Shown here: positions 8,816-17,170 of the stretch, piece after piece | How the letters are laid out: every line of letters begins with the position of its first letter | How positions within the stretch are numbered: the stretch's first letter is position 1 | From: Phytomonospora sp040655735 | Lineage (GTDB): Bacteria > Actinomycetota > Actinomycetes > Mycobacteriales > Micromonosporaceae | Reading direction: 5' to 3' | Length of the DNA: 64,000 nt | Assembly: GCF_040655735.1 (NCBI RefSeq) | Contig: NZ_JBFAKK010000003.1 | Span: 434,001-498,000 of the forward strand | Translations under genes and position numbers: made by a program | The notes under the pieces: model-generated | Told to the model about the DNA's origin: nothing | The model's database searches: none | The model's input: the letters and a program-made list of their open reading frames with translations, nothing else

Positions 8816-9450
8816 TCCTCGCCGACGACTCGGTGCTGCTGCGCGAGGGACTCGCGCGGCTGCTGGAGGACGCCGGGCACGAGGTCGTCGCGGCCGTCGG
8901 GGATGCGCCCTCGCTCGTCGAGGCGGTCGGCGAGCACCGGCCGGACGTGGCCGTCGTCGACGTCCGCATGCCCCCGACGCACACCGACGAGGGGCTGCGC
9001 GCTGCCTGGGAGATCCGCGAGCGCTTCGGCGGGGTCGGCGTGCTGGTGCTCTCGCAGTACGTGGAGGAGGCCTACGCCGCCAGGCTCGTCGCGCAGGACG
9101 GGACGGGTCTGGGCTACCTGCTCAAGGACCGGGTCTCGGAGGTCGCCGGGTTCCTCGACTCCCTGGAGCGGGTGAGGGTGGGGGAGACGGTCTTCGACCC
9201 CGAGGTGGTGCGGCAGATGCTGTCGCGCACGACCCGCGCCGACCCGCTCGCGAAGCTGACCGGCCGCGAGGGCGAGGTCCTGCGCTGCCTCGCCGAGGGT
9301 CTGGTCAACGCGGCGATCGCGCGGCGCCTGCACGTCTCGCTGAGCACCGTCGAGAAGCACGTGAACGCGATCATGGAGAAGCTCGAACTCGGCCGCGATC
9401 CCAGCTACAGCCGCCGGGTGCTGGCCGTGCTGCGCTACCTGGGCGGCTGA
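8806..9450 (+). CDS. NarL/LuxR-family response regulator
   Basis: This 214-residue protein has an N-terminal receiver (ADDSVLLREGL; acceptor Asp in VAVVDVRMP; Lys in YLLKDRV) and a C-terminal LuxR HTH (LTGREGEVLRCLAEGL then NAAIARRLHVSLSTVEKHV). It is the partner of the kinase encoded upstream (10-bp overlap) and probably activates the ABC-2 exporter unit at 5950-7655. Confidence 0.95.
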   Translation: MRVILADDSVLLREGLARLLEDAGHEVVAAVGDAPSLVEAVGEHRPDVAVVDVRMPPTHTDEGLRAAWEIRERFGGVGVLVLSQYVEEAYAARLVAQDGTGLGYLLKDRVSEVAGFLDSLERVRVGETVFDPEVVRQMLSRTTRADPLAKLTGREGEVLRCLAEGLVNAAIARRLHVSLSTVEKHVNAIMEKLELGRDPSYSRRVLAVLRYLGG

Positions 9451-9488
9451 GCCGCACCCGTCCGGGCGCCGGTCCGGACGGGTGCGGC
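9451..9488. terminator. Perfect 15-bp hairpin between convergent genes
   Basis: The arm 9451-9465 pairs exactly with 9474-9488 across an 8-nt loop, starting right after the regulator's stop codon. The next gene converges from the other strand, so it can serve both. Confidence 0.8.
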
Positions 9489-9503
9489 GACCCCGCCCCG
9501 GGG

Positions 9504-10298
9504 TCAGGCCACCACCGAGATCGCCGAGCGCGACTCGTCGTGGGGGAGGTAGTGGACGTCGACGACGCTGCCGACCTGGAGCCTGGCGACCGCGGCCGGG
9601 GGGACGAAGGGCTCCTTGCGGACCTCGAAGGTGGTCCCGTCGGGGCGGGTGATCACCACGTCGAGGATGAGCTTGGGCTTGCCGTCGCGCATCTGGCCGG
9701 GGACGGTGAGGGACGTGACGACTCCCCGCGCGGGGATCCCGGTCCGGGCGATGTGCAGGGCCTCCTCGGTGACCGTCCCCTGCCGCAGGGCCAGCTGCTC
9801 CATCGCGGTGCGGGCGAGGTGCTGGTCGCCGGAGCGGTCGAGCTCGACCTTGTCGGTGCGGCCGGGCACATAGCGCACCGGGATCATCGCGCCGGGCTGG
9901 AGCATGGCCAGCTGGGTGACGGGGAGGATCGCCTTGGCCTGGCTGCGGAAGATCTCCCCGCGCCCGCCGACCACCTCGAGTTCGAGGCGGATCTCGGGCT
10001 GGCCGTTGACCTCGGTGCCGGTCGGGCCGGCCGACAGGACGGTGCCCATGCCGACCGGCGCGTCGCGGAACTCGGGACTGTTCTTGCCGGTCAGCGCGGT
10101 CATGACGCTGTCGCCGGTGAGAACGAAGGCGATGATGAAGGCGGTGAGGGCCAGCGGCGGGATGATCGCGGTGACGCCCAGCCAGTTCTCGACCGTGCTG
10201 TACTCCGTCTCGCCCTGACCGGTCAGCCCGTACCAGAGGTAGAAGGCCATCGCGCCGATGACCAGGGCGGTGACGGACCTGCGGATGATCTTCTTCAT
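9504..10298 (-). CDS. Two-helix membrane protein with duplicated beta domain, function unknown
   Basis: The start at 10298 (MKKIIRR) has GGAAG about 6 nt upstream. The 264 residues have two membrane helices (about 8-27 and 42-66), then two homologous extramembrane units. Each unit runs through a strand-rich part and ends in a PV[TA]xLAxLQxGxxxxVRYxP-like pattern (about 88-155 and 190-262). The layout resembles DUF3592-like actinobacterial membrane proteins but a family was not confirmed. It is divergent from the CHAT operon, with 108 bp between starts, so a functional link is possible but unproven. Confidence 0.75.
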   Translation of the reverse strand: MKKIIRRSVTALVIGAMAFYLWYGLTGQGETEYSTVENWLGVTAIIPPLALTAFIIAFVLTGDSVMTALTGKNSPEFRDAPVGMGTVLSAGPTGTEVNGQPEIRLELEVVGGRGEIFRSQAKAILPVTQLAMLQPGAMIPVRYVPGRTDKVELDRSGDQHLARTAMEQLALRQGTVTEEALHIARTGIPARGVVTSLTVPGQMRDGKPKLILDVVITRPDGTTFEVRKEPFVPPAAVARLQVGSVVDVHYLPHDESRSAISVVA

Positions 10299-10394
10299 GG
10301 GTCTTCCTTCCTCGGACTCACTCGATGGACCGAAGGTATGGAGCCGCCGGCGGCTACCGATCCCAGGTTTTGCGGGTTCGGGTGACCGGGCCCA

Positions 10395-10400
10395 TAGGAT
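10395..10400 (+). promoter_or_regulatory. -10 box of a probable leaderless promoter for the CHAT operon
   Basis: TAGGAT sits 6 nt before the ATG at 10407 and no Shine-Dalgarno sequence precedes that ATG. The -35 region is weak (TTGCGG-like near 10370). This would put the transcription start at or next to the ATG. Confidence 0.5.
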
Positions 10401-10406
10401 GGCCGC

Positions 10407-11693
10407 ATGCCGACCGTCCCGCAGCGTCCGCGCGCCCTCGTGCTCCACGAGGTGTGGCGGGAACTGCGCGGTGTCCAGTCGCTCAGCGGCCCGCAGGGCG
10501 CGCCGCTGAGCCGCACGGTGAAGCTGATCCTCGACCCGCTGGTGATCCGCCCGGTGTCGCATCCGGAGTGCGCGGGGCCGCTGGTCGCGGCTGACGGTGC
10601 GGCACTGCTGCGCGAGCTGGTCACCTCGGCGGCCGGCGTGCTCGCCGCGACCGCCGACTGGTTCGCGCTGTTCAAGCGCGTGCGGCGGCTGCTGCGGATC
10701 ACCGAGGGGCACCCGCAGGACCGCTACTTCCAGCGCTGCTTCGAACTGGCCACATTGGAGGGCCCGCCCGACCCGGTGCGGGACCGGCCGGGGGTCGAGG
10801 AGATCCTGCGCGAGCTGCACGGCTCGGCCGGCGGCCGGACCGTCGAGGCGTTGAAGACCCATCTGGCCGACCCCGTCCTCGCCGCCGAACTGGACACGGT
10901 GATCAAGCGGGCCTGGGCCGCGCGGGACGAGACCCCGCTCCCCGAAGCGCACGAGCCGGGCCTGACCGAGGTCCTCGACGCCTGCCCCGCCGGAGACCCC
11001 GGGCCCGCCCTCCGGGGCCTGACCGCCGCACGGGCCGGGACCGCCACCGGCCGGGCGCTCTGGACGCGTCGGCCCGTCCTGGCGGCCGGTGCGAACCCGG
11101 CGCGGTCGCTCGGCCTGACCGACCGCGAACTGCCCGCCGCACCCGAGCTCGGCACCGCCGGGACGGCTCCGGCCGCGCCCTTCGACCGCAGCGTCTACCA
11201 GCGCGTGTTCACCGCCCTGCGCACCAGTGCCGACCGCGCCGAACTGCCGCCGGTCGCCGAACTCGTCGACGCCGAGATCGAGCGCGCCTGCAAGCCGTGG
11301 GCGCTCGACGCCGAGGACCTGCGCGTCGTCGCGACCGTCGGCGCGCGCCTCGCCGTCGGACTGCGCCCGCTCGGTGCCGACGACGGCGGCGGCGACACCG
11401 CCGGTCACCGCGCCGTCAACGCCCGCTGGCGCCGTGAGGCTTACGTCCTGCGCGCCCGCCGCCTGCGCCTGTCGCCCGAGGCGGAAACCGAGCCGCTGGC
11501 CCGCGTCGCCGAGGATCTGCGCAGGCCGGGACCCGCCTACCTGCGCCGTCTCTGGGCGCGACTGCACGGCCGCGACGTGCGCGGCGCCGGTGTCGCCGAC
11601 GGCGAGTTGTGGGACGTGCTCGACGGCGTCGCGCGCTCGGTCATCCTCGACCACCGCGACCGCGTCCGCCGGGCCCTGTCGGTGACACCGTGA
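10407..11693 (+). CDS. Unknown protein, first gene of a CHAT-protease operon
   Basis: This 428-residue soluble protein is rich in Ala, Arg and Leu. An N-terminal helical region (about 1-145; LRELVTSAAGVLAATADWFA and FKRVRRLLRI stand out) is followed by a Pro/Ala-rich stretch (about 165-260). A C-terminal helical part of about 170 residues follows (VYQRVFTALRTSADRAELPP onward). No catalytic motif, signal peptide or membrane helix was recognised, and I cannot assign a family. It overlaps the next gene by 4 bp (GTGA). Because it is co-translated with a TPR protein and a CHAT protease, it may be a sensor, a regulatory subunit or the protease's target. Confidence 0.88.
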   Translation: MPTVPQRPRALVLHEVWRELRGVQSLSGPQGAPLSRTVKLILDPLVIRPVSHPECAGPLVAADGAALLRELVTSAAGVLAATADWFALFKRVRRLLRITEGHPQDRYFQRCFELATLEGPPDPVRDRPGVEEILRELHGSAGGRTVEALKTHLADPVLAAELDTVIKRAWAARDETPLPEAHEPGLTEVLDACPAGDPGPALRGLTAARAGTATGRALWTRRPVLAAGANPARSLGLTDRELPAAPELGTAGTAPAAPFDRSVYQRVFTALRTSADRAELPPVAELVDAEIERACKPWALDAEDLRVVATVGARLAVGLRPLGADDGGGDTAGHRAVNARWRREAYVLRARRLRLSPEAETEPLARVAEDLRRPGPAYLRRLWARLHGRDVRGAGVADGELWDVLDGVARSVILDHRDRVRRALSVTP

Positions 11694-12664
11694 GGATCCT
11701 CCGCGACCGCCACGGCGCCCTCGTCATCACCCCGCACGACGGCCTCCCGCCGGACGAACCCGAGGTCGACGCGGCCGTCCTCGACGTCGCCGGCGGCCAC
11801 CTGACCTGGAGCGTGCTGGCCGCAGACGCACCGGTCGCCGTCCTCGACGACCCCGAGGCCGCGCAGTCGTGGATCTGGGCGCTCTACGGCGAGGAGATCG
11901 CCGTCGCCGCCGCCGAGGCACCGGACTCCACAGCGGACTACGCGCCCGTCCTTCCCGAACTCGCCGGCACCGCCGCCCGCCTCGCCTACGCGCACTGGGC
12001 CGCCCGCTGGTGGCCCGCCTCCACGATCGACGCGATCCCACCGCTCGACGAGACCCTGCTCAACGCCGAGATCGCCGAACTGACCGAGGAGTGCGAACTC
12101 CTCTTCGCCGACACCGAGGCCGAAACAACCCACGTCGCGGCTCCCGCGCTGGAAGGCCCGACGGCCTACGCGCTGGCCGCCGGGCCCGCGACCGGACCCG
12201 ACCCCGGCATCCCGATCGCCCGCGGTACCACCGGAACCGACTGGCGCCGCTGCCCACCGGGCCTGATCGACGCCTCCGAGCAGGCCGTCTCCTGGCAGGT
12301 GTCGCGTCTGGCGGCGCGCACGGTGGTCGCCGTCACCGCCGTGCCCGCGCCGGGCCTGCCGTCGACGGTCCCGGCCCACCTGTGGCCGCACGCGACGGTC
12401 ACCGGAGCCCCGGAGGAGATCGCCCTGCGCCTGCGCGAGGACGCCTGGATCGGTGACTCGGCCCTGCCCGGCGCCACCGGTCCCGACATCACCGTCGAGG
12501 TCCACCTCCCCGGCCTCGCGCCACCGGTCGCCGCCGCCGACCGGGACCTGCGCGGCCGCGTCCGCGCCTTCGCGCACGCCCGCCTCGACGGAATCCGGGC
12601 CGGCACGCTCGCCGAACCCCTCCGCGCCGAGTCCGCCGCCGCCGAGACCGAGACGGACTACTGA
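11690..12664 (+). CDS. Unknown protein, second gene of a CHAT-protease operon
   Basis: Starting at GTG 11690 inside the previous gene's stop, it encodes 324 residues with no signal peptide or membrane helix. A notable conserved-looking stretch is RLAYAHWAARWWPASTID (about 98-115), followed by a helical region with many acidic residues (IAELTEECELLF). The C-terminal half is predicted beta-rich. I recall similar Trp-rich stretches in actinobacterial proteins beside TPR/CHAT genes, but no function is established there. The stop is 1 bp from the TPR gene start, so all four genes should be made together. Confidence 0.87.
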   Translation: MRILRDRHGALVITPHDGLPPDEPEVDAAVLDVAGGHLTWSVLAADAPVAVLDDPEAAQSWIWALYGEEIAVAAAEAPDSTADYAPVLPELAGTAARLAYAHWAARWWPASTIDAIPPLDETLLNAEIAELTEECELLFADTEAETTHVAAPALEGPTAYALAAGPATGPDPGIPIARGTTGTDWRRCPPGLIDASEQAVSWQVSRLAARTVVAVTAVPAPGLPSTVPAHLWPHATVTGAPEEIALRLREDAWIGDSALPGATGPDITVEVHLPGLAPPVAAADRDLRGRVRAFAHARLDGIRAGTLAEPLRAESAAAETETDY

Positions 12665-12665
12665 C

Positions 12666-14186
12666 GTGTCCCGAGCCGACCACCTCTCCGCCTCCCTGTT
12701 CAACGAGGGCCTCGCCGCTCTAGCCCGCGGCGACAACCACGCAGCCCGCGACTCCTTCGACCGCGCGGCACTGACCGCCGCCACCGAACCCGCACTGTCC
12801 GACCGCCGCGCGCACTGCCTGACCAACTGCGCCCACGCCGCCGCCGCGCTCGGCGACCACACCGGCGCCCTGGCGATGCTCGCCATCGCGCTCGACCTGT
12901 GCGATCGCTCCACCGGCGACGCGCTGGCCGGACTGCGCGTGATCGTCCTGCTCGGACAGGCGCCCGCCCTCATGGCCACCGGTGACTACGACGCCGCCGG
13001 AGTCGCCCTCGACCGCGCGCTGGCGATCCTCGACGGCGAAGCGCCCGTCGCCGACGACGAACAGCGCGTCGAACTGCGCATCTCGGCCCTGATGTCGCTG
13101 ACCATGCTCGCCTCCTACCGCGAGGACTGGGCCCGCGCCAACGAGCTGGGCACCCGCTGCCTCGCGGTGGTCACCGCCCAGCGCCCCCACTTCGCCGGCG
13201 TCGCGCTGATGAACCTCGCCGACATCGCCCTGCACACCGGCCGCGTCGAGCTCGCCGTCGACTTCGGCGTACAGGCCCTCGCCTCCTTCGAGGAGTACGG
13301 CGACACCGCCGGAGCCGCCGGGATGCGCCGGTCTCTCGGCCAGATGTACCTGCGCTCGGGCCGCCTCGACGAGGCCGAGCCAGTCCTGACCGCCGCCCAC
13401 GCCTACTTCGAGGCCGCGGGCATGCTCCACCAGGCCGCCGCCGGACTCGACATGCTCGGCCTGCTCGCCGCCGCCGGCGGGGACATGCCGAACGCCGGTG
13501 CCCGCTTCGCCGCGAGCGCCGAGTTGTTCGAACGCCTCGGCCAGCCGGTCGAGGCCGCCGAGGCGCGCGGGCGGCAGGGCGTGGTCGTCTACTTCGCCGG
13601 CGACCGCGCCGGAGGCGAGGCGCTGCTCGCCGCGACCGCCGCCACCCAGACCGCGCACGGCCTGCCGATCCGCGCCGCTCAGATCCACGTCATCATGGCC
13701 ACCCTCTTCGAGCAGGAGAACGACGCGGCCATGCTCGCCCGGGCGGCCGACCTCGCCGTGCCCGCCGCCCTGGCCGTCGACGCCGTGGCCCGCACTCTCG
13801 CCAGCGGACGCCAGCGCGACCAGTGGCGCCGCAACGTCGCCGAACCCGCGCTGTGGCTCGCCTTCCGGGTCGCCGCCCGCTCGGGGAACGGCCCGCTCGT
13901 GGCGCAGCTCGTGGAGTCCCGCTGCGCCGGTTCGACCCTGGAGCACCGGGTCGAGGCCGAGGAACCGCCGCAGGGGATGGAGGCGCTGATGTACCCGCCC
14001 GAAGTGCCCGTCTCCATCGGCACCGCCCTCGCCGAGGCCGCCGCCGGTCCGGGGCTCGCGCTGGCCCTGCCGCCGCGCCTGGCGCTCACCCCGCACGGCG
14101 GTGTCGCCCTCGACGTCCACCTGACCAGGGCCGCCGAGCGTTACGGAATGCCCGTGCGCGCCGAAGGGACGATCCCCTCGTGGTGA
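12666..14186 (+). CDS. TPR-repeat protein, third gene of a CHAT-protease operon
   Basis: The start GTG 12666 follows the previous stop by one base and gives 506 residues. About eight to ten degenerate tetratricopeptide repeats fill residues 1-420; examples are FNEGLAALARGDNHAARDSF, NLADIALHTGRVELAVDFG and LGQMYLRSGRLDEAEPVL. A C-terminal tail of about 80 residues ends next to the CHAT start. TPR solenoids bind protein ligands, and in TPR-CHAT proteins they hold the protease inactive until a trigger binds. Here the two parts are on separate chains joined by a 4-bp gene overlap. Role as protease regulator is inference. Confidence 0.9.
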   Translation: MSRADHLSASLFNEGLAALARGDNHAARDSFDRAALTAATEPALSDRRAHCLTNCAHAAAALGDHTGALAMLAIALDLCDRSTGDALAGLRVIVLLGQAPALMATGDYDAAGVALDRALAILDGEAPVADDEQRVELRISALMSLTMLASYREDWARANELGTRCLAVVTAQRPHFAGVALMNLADIALHTGRVELAVDFGVQALASFEEYGDTAGAAGMRRSLGQMYLRSGRLDEAEPVLTAAHAYFEAAGMLHQAAAGLDMLGLLAAAGGDMPNAGARFAASAELFERLGQPVEAAEARGRQGVVVYFAGDRAGGEALLAATAATQTAHGLPIRAAQIHVIMATLFEQENDAAMLARAADLAVPAALAVDAVARTLASGRQRDQWRRNVAEPALWLAFRVAARSGNGPLVAQLVESRCAGSTLEHRVEAEEPPQGMEALMYPPEVPVSIGTALAEAAAGPGLALALPPRLALTPHGGVALDVHLTRAAERYGMPVRAEGTIPSW

Positions 14187-15451
14187 ATCAGCCGACCGTA
14201 CTGCTGCGCTACGCCGACGCCGGTCACCTGTACGCGAGCTGGCGCTGGACCGACTCCCTGCACACCGCCGAGGCGGCCTACTTCCCACAAGACGGCGTCG
14301 ACGCGGCCGTCGGCGCGCTCACCGCCGCTCTGCCGGGTCTCGGTGGTGGCCCGGGCGCCGCGGGTCCCGGTGAACTCGCCGGCATCGACGGGGTCGAGGC
14401 CGCACTGACCACCGGCGCCTTCTCCGGCTACGAAAGCGAACTGGCCCTCGCCCGGCAGTTCACCCGCGCTCTCCTTCCACCCGGTCTGGCCGTGCGGCTC
14501 GACGAGATGTACGCCGCCGGAATCCGCCCGCGCCTGCGGATCCAGCCCTCTCCGCGCATCGCGCAGATCCCGTGGGAACTGCTGGCCACCGAGCCCGAGG
14601 ACATCCGCCTCATCGAGATCGCCGACGTCAGCGTGCTCGCGCCCGCCGGGGTCGCGCACGCTCCCGGCCGAAAGGTCCGCGAGTGGGCGTCGTCGCGGGA
14701 ACTGCCGATCGTGGCGGTCCTCGATCCCCGGGTCCCCGGCTTCCGCGCCGACTCCCGGCTCGGTTCGGTGCTGGGCCGCATGAACGGCGAGGCGCCTTTG
14801 GCGGTGCACGTCGCGGGGCTCGCCGGAAGGCTGCGGCCCGCGGTGAGCGACCCGGTGCAGGCCTTCCGCCGTACCGACGTCGACCGCGACTGGCTGGGAG
14901 GCGTCCTGCGCGGGGGCGCCGGACGGCTCCTGTACGTGGGGCACGCGACGGCCGCCGTTCCCGAGTCGGGGGAGGGCGAGCACGCGCAGCTCCATCTGGC
15001 CTGCACCGCCGAGACGGAGGGATTCGCGCCCGTGCTGCGCGGCCACCGGCCGCTCTCGGCGAAGGACCTGCTGCTGGGGACCGACCGCTACCCGATGCCC
15101 AGCCGGGTGGCGCTGATCGCCTGCGAGAGTGGCGGGGACCTGCGCTTCACCGAGACGCTCGGACTGGCCTCCGCGGCGATCCTGGGCGGTGCCGAACTGG
15201 TGACCGCGACCCGCTGGACCCTGGCCACCGACTTCGCCGTCGAACGCGCCGGCGGCGCCGGCCGCCCGCTTCAGGACGCGGTCGTTGCCGTCGACTCCGC
15301 GCACGACGCCGAGGACCCGGTCGAGGCCCTCGGCGCGTGGCAGCGGTCGCGGCTCGCGGCGTGGCGGGCCGGCGGTTCGGTGGCCGACTCTCCGGTGCTG
15401 TGGTCGGCCTTCAGCACCTTCGACACGAGCCCGGCGGTCATGCCCGGGTGA
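14183..15451 (+). CDS. CHAT-domain (caspase-like) cysteine protease
   Basis: The GTG at 14183 forms a GTGA overlap with the TPR gene; the GTG at 14180 is an alternative. The 422 residues have an N-terminal segment of about 150 residues and then a CHAT domain. The conserved PWELL is followed by the catalytic His in LLYVGHA (His254) and the catalytic Cys in LIACESGG (Cys314). These two residues define the CHAT/caspase-like clan CD dyad. Such peptidases cut a specific partner after activation and appear in bacterial immunity and programmed death modules. The last 14 bp overlap the convergent VOC gene. Substrate unknown. Confidence 0.9.
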   Translation: MNQPTVLLRYADAGHLYASWRWTDSLHTAEAAYFPQDGVDAAVGALTAALPGLGGGPGAAGPGELAGIDGVEAALTTGAFSGYESELALARQFTRALLPPGLAVRLDEMYAAGIRPRLRIQPSPRIAQIPWELLATEPEDIRLIEIADVSVLAPAGVAHAPGRKVREWASSRELPIVAVLDPRVPGFRADSRLGSVLGRMNGEAPLAVHVAGLAGRLRPAVSDPVQAFRRTDVDRDWLGGVLRGGAGRLLYVGHATAAVPESGEGEHAQLHLACTAETEGFAPVLRGHRPLSAKDLLLGTDRYPMPSRVALIACESGGDLRFTETLGLASAAILGGAELVTATRWTLATDFAVERAGGAGRPLQDAVVAVDSAHDAEDPVEALGAWQRSRLAAWRAGGSVADSPVLWSAFSTFDTSPAVMPG

Positions 15452-16403
15452 ACACGACCGTCGCTCCGGTCGTCTGGGCGGCGGGTACGAAGGGATCGCC
15501 GCCGAGGGTCCGGCCGATGTTGAAACCATTGCCGCGCAACAGATCCACCGTCGCGTCGAGGTCGGTGACGGCGGTGGTGAAGGAGACGAAGGCGGGCAGC
15601 CCCGGGGCGACCGTGCCGGGCAGCAGCCGGTTGAGGCGGCTCGCGCGGACGAGGGTCAGCGTGGAGGCGCCGAGCTCGAAGATCCGCCCGTGGTCGACCC
15701 GGCGCGGTTCGCGGTCCAGGAGCGCGCTGTAGCGGGTGGCGTGGGCGTCGAGTTCGGCGTCGGGCACGCACAAGGCGGAGTCGGTCAGGCTGGTGGCCCC
15801 GTTGGCGTGCGCGGGGATCTTGCGCGCTTCGCGGACGGCGGGCGGGGCGTTGGACGCCGCCCCGACGCGGCCCTCGGGCATACGGGCGTCGGCGCCGAAC
15901 CCCAGGTAGGACGCCGCCTCGGTGGAGACGCGGCCATCCTCGGTCCACACTGGACGGCTGATGTGGTGCACCCCGCGGTAGGCGATCTGGGCCCTGTCGA
16001 GGCGCTCGGCGGTCGCCCACGGGTCGGGGCTTTCGAACATCGTGATGTGCAGGCCCTCGAAGCGGGCGAGGAACTCGCCGATGTAGGCGCTGGTCGCCCT
16101 GATCGCGCCGAAGGTCGCCTCGCGGCGGTCCACGGGCACGTCGATCGGAATGAGCCGGGCGTCGGCGGGCAGGTCCGCGCCGCCGGCGGTGACCAGCTCG
16201 ACGAAGTCGTGCCGGAAGTCGATGTGGGCGTTGCCCGCGCCGAATGGCACGAGCTTGTTGCCCGACTGTGCCGGATCGTCGCGCCAGGCTGGGAAGCCGG
16301 GCGGCGAAACGTGGAAGCCCAGGCGCCGGTAGATCTCGGCGCTCGCGCCGATGTCGGCGACGATGTGGCCGACGTGGTGCAGGCCGGTGATGTCGTGGCT
16401 CAT
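15438..16403 (-). CDS. VOC/glyoxalase-superfamily protein, two tandem VOC modules
   Basis: The start at 16403 has AGGAG 6 nt upstream. The 321 residues begin with a VOC beta-alpha-beta module (GLHHVGHIVADIGASAEIYR, His likely a metal ligand). A linker and a second module that ends in strands near GATVVFTR follow. The N-terminal part resembles glyoxalase-like (PF13468-type) proteins. The fold serves dioxygenases, lyases and binding proteins, and the reaction here is unknown. It overlaps the upstream TetR regulator by 4 bp, so it is the regulated partner and probably detoxifies or binds the inducing compound. Its 3' end overlaps the CHAT gene by 14 bp tail to tail. Confidence 0.8.
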   Translation of the reverse strand: MSHDITGLHHVGHIVADIGASAEIYRRLGFHVSPPGFPAWRDDPAQSGNKLVPFGAGNAHIDFRHDFVELVTAGGADLPADARLIPIDVPVDRREATFGAIRATSAYIGEFLARFEGLHITMFESPDPWATAERLDRAQIAYRGVHHISRPVWTEDGRVSTEAASYLGFGADARMPEGRVGAASNAPPAVREARKIPAHANGATSLTDSALCVPDAELDAHATRYSALLDREPRRVDHGRIFELGASTLTLVRASRLNRLLPGTVAPGLPAFVSFTTAVTDLDATVDLLRGNGFNIGRTLGGDPFVPAAQTTGATVVFTRA

Positions 16404-17113
16404 GGTCGCTCCTGAGGGGTGTGGCCGTAGGCGAGCTCGCGGAAACCGTCGGCGAGGCGGGTGAAGGACGCCGCGGCCCGGGCGGCGATCGCCGCCCGGC
16501 GCTCGGGGTCGGGGGCTTCGGCCGGTTCGAAGACGCGGCGGAGGGTCTCGGCGAGCCGGTCGGCCTTGGCGTCGAGGCCGAGGGGGAGGCCGGCGGGCAG
16601 GAAGGGCTCGATGGCGAAGAAGCCGTAGACGATCGTCGGGAGGGTGTAGTCGAGGTCGGCGGGGGAGAGGTCGCCGCGCAGGAGTCCGGCCTCGGTGAGC
16701 AGCGCGACGTACTCGCCCGACGCGAGGATCTTGGCGTCCTGGAGCGGGCGGCGCGAAGGATCGGCGACCAGGCCGCCGAGCGTTTCGGTGTCGCGGGTGA
16801 AGACCGCGCGCAGGACGGGGCGCCGCATCGCCTCGACGAAGTAGCGCCGCATGTAGCGGTGCAGCGCGACCTCGGCGGGGTCGGCGGTGATCGCCGCGGC
16901 CACTCCGTCGATCATCTCGGCCGCCTCGCGGGCGGCGACGGCGAGGAAGAGGTGCTCGCGGGTGCGCCAGTGCAGGTAGAGCGTGCCCTTCCCGACGCCG
17001 GCGCCCTTGGCCACGTCGTCGACGGACACGCGGCGGCTGCCATGGCGCAGCAGCAGGTCGCGCGCGGCGTCGAGGATGCCGTCGGCGCGGGCGACGAGGT
17101 CGGTGCGGCCCAT
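16400..17113 (-). CDS. TetR-family transcriptional regulator
   Basis: The start at 17113 (MGRTDLVARADGILDAARDL) is preferred: GGAG lies 7 nt upstream, and a longer frame to 17161 would run through the operator. The 237 residues carry the N-terminal TetR HTH (VSVDDVAKGAGVGKGTLYLHW, split here by the turn at GAGVG) and a helical ligand-binding domain. A perfect 12-bp-arm palindrome ends 15 bp before the start codon, so it almost certainly represses itself and the VOC gene coupled behind it (ATGA overlap). Confidence 0.93.
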   Translation of the reverse strand: MGRTDLVARADGILDAARDLLLRHGSRRVSVDDVAKGAGVGKGTLYLHWRTREHLFLAVAAREAAEMIDGVAAAITADPAEVALHRYMRRYFVEAMRRPVLRAVFTRDTETLGGLVADPSRRPLQDAKILASGEYVALLTEAGLLRGDLSPADLDYTLPTIVYGFFAIEPFLPAGLPLGLDAKADRLAETLRRVFEPAEAPDPERRAAIAARAAASFTRLADGFRELAYGHTPQERP

Positions 17114-17127
17114 GCGAAACTCCGTGA

Positions 17128-17158
17128 CTCGTGACCAGATTGGTGTTCTGGTCACGAG
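17128..17158. promoter_or_regulatory. TetR operator: perfect 12-bp inverted repeat
   Basis: CTCGTGACCAGA (17128-17139) and its exact reverse complement (17147-17158) are separated by 7 bp. The site lies directly upstream of the TetR start at 17113. Its size and position are those of an autorepression operator that would block the promoter. Confidence 0.85.
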
Positions 17159-17170
17159 CATAGCGCGCCG

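Noticed and set aside
10299..11654. Minus-strand open frame continuing upstream of the two-helix protein
   Set aside because: It is the shadow of the plus-strand operon gene; a signal-free Arg/Gly-rich translation and a good ribosome site at 10298 show where the real gene starts.
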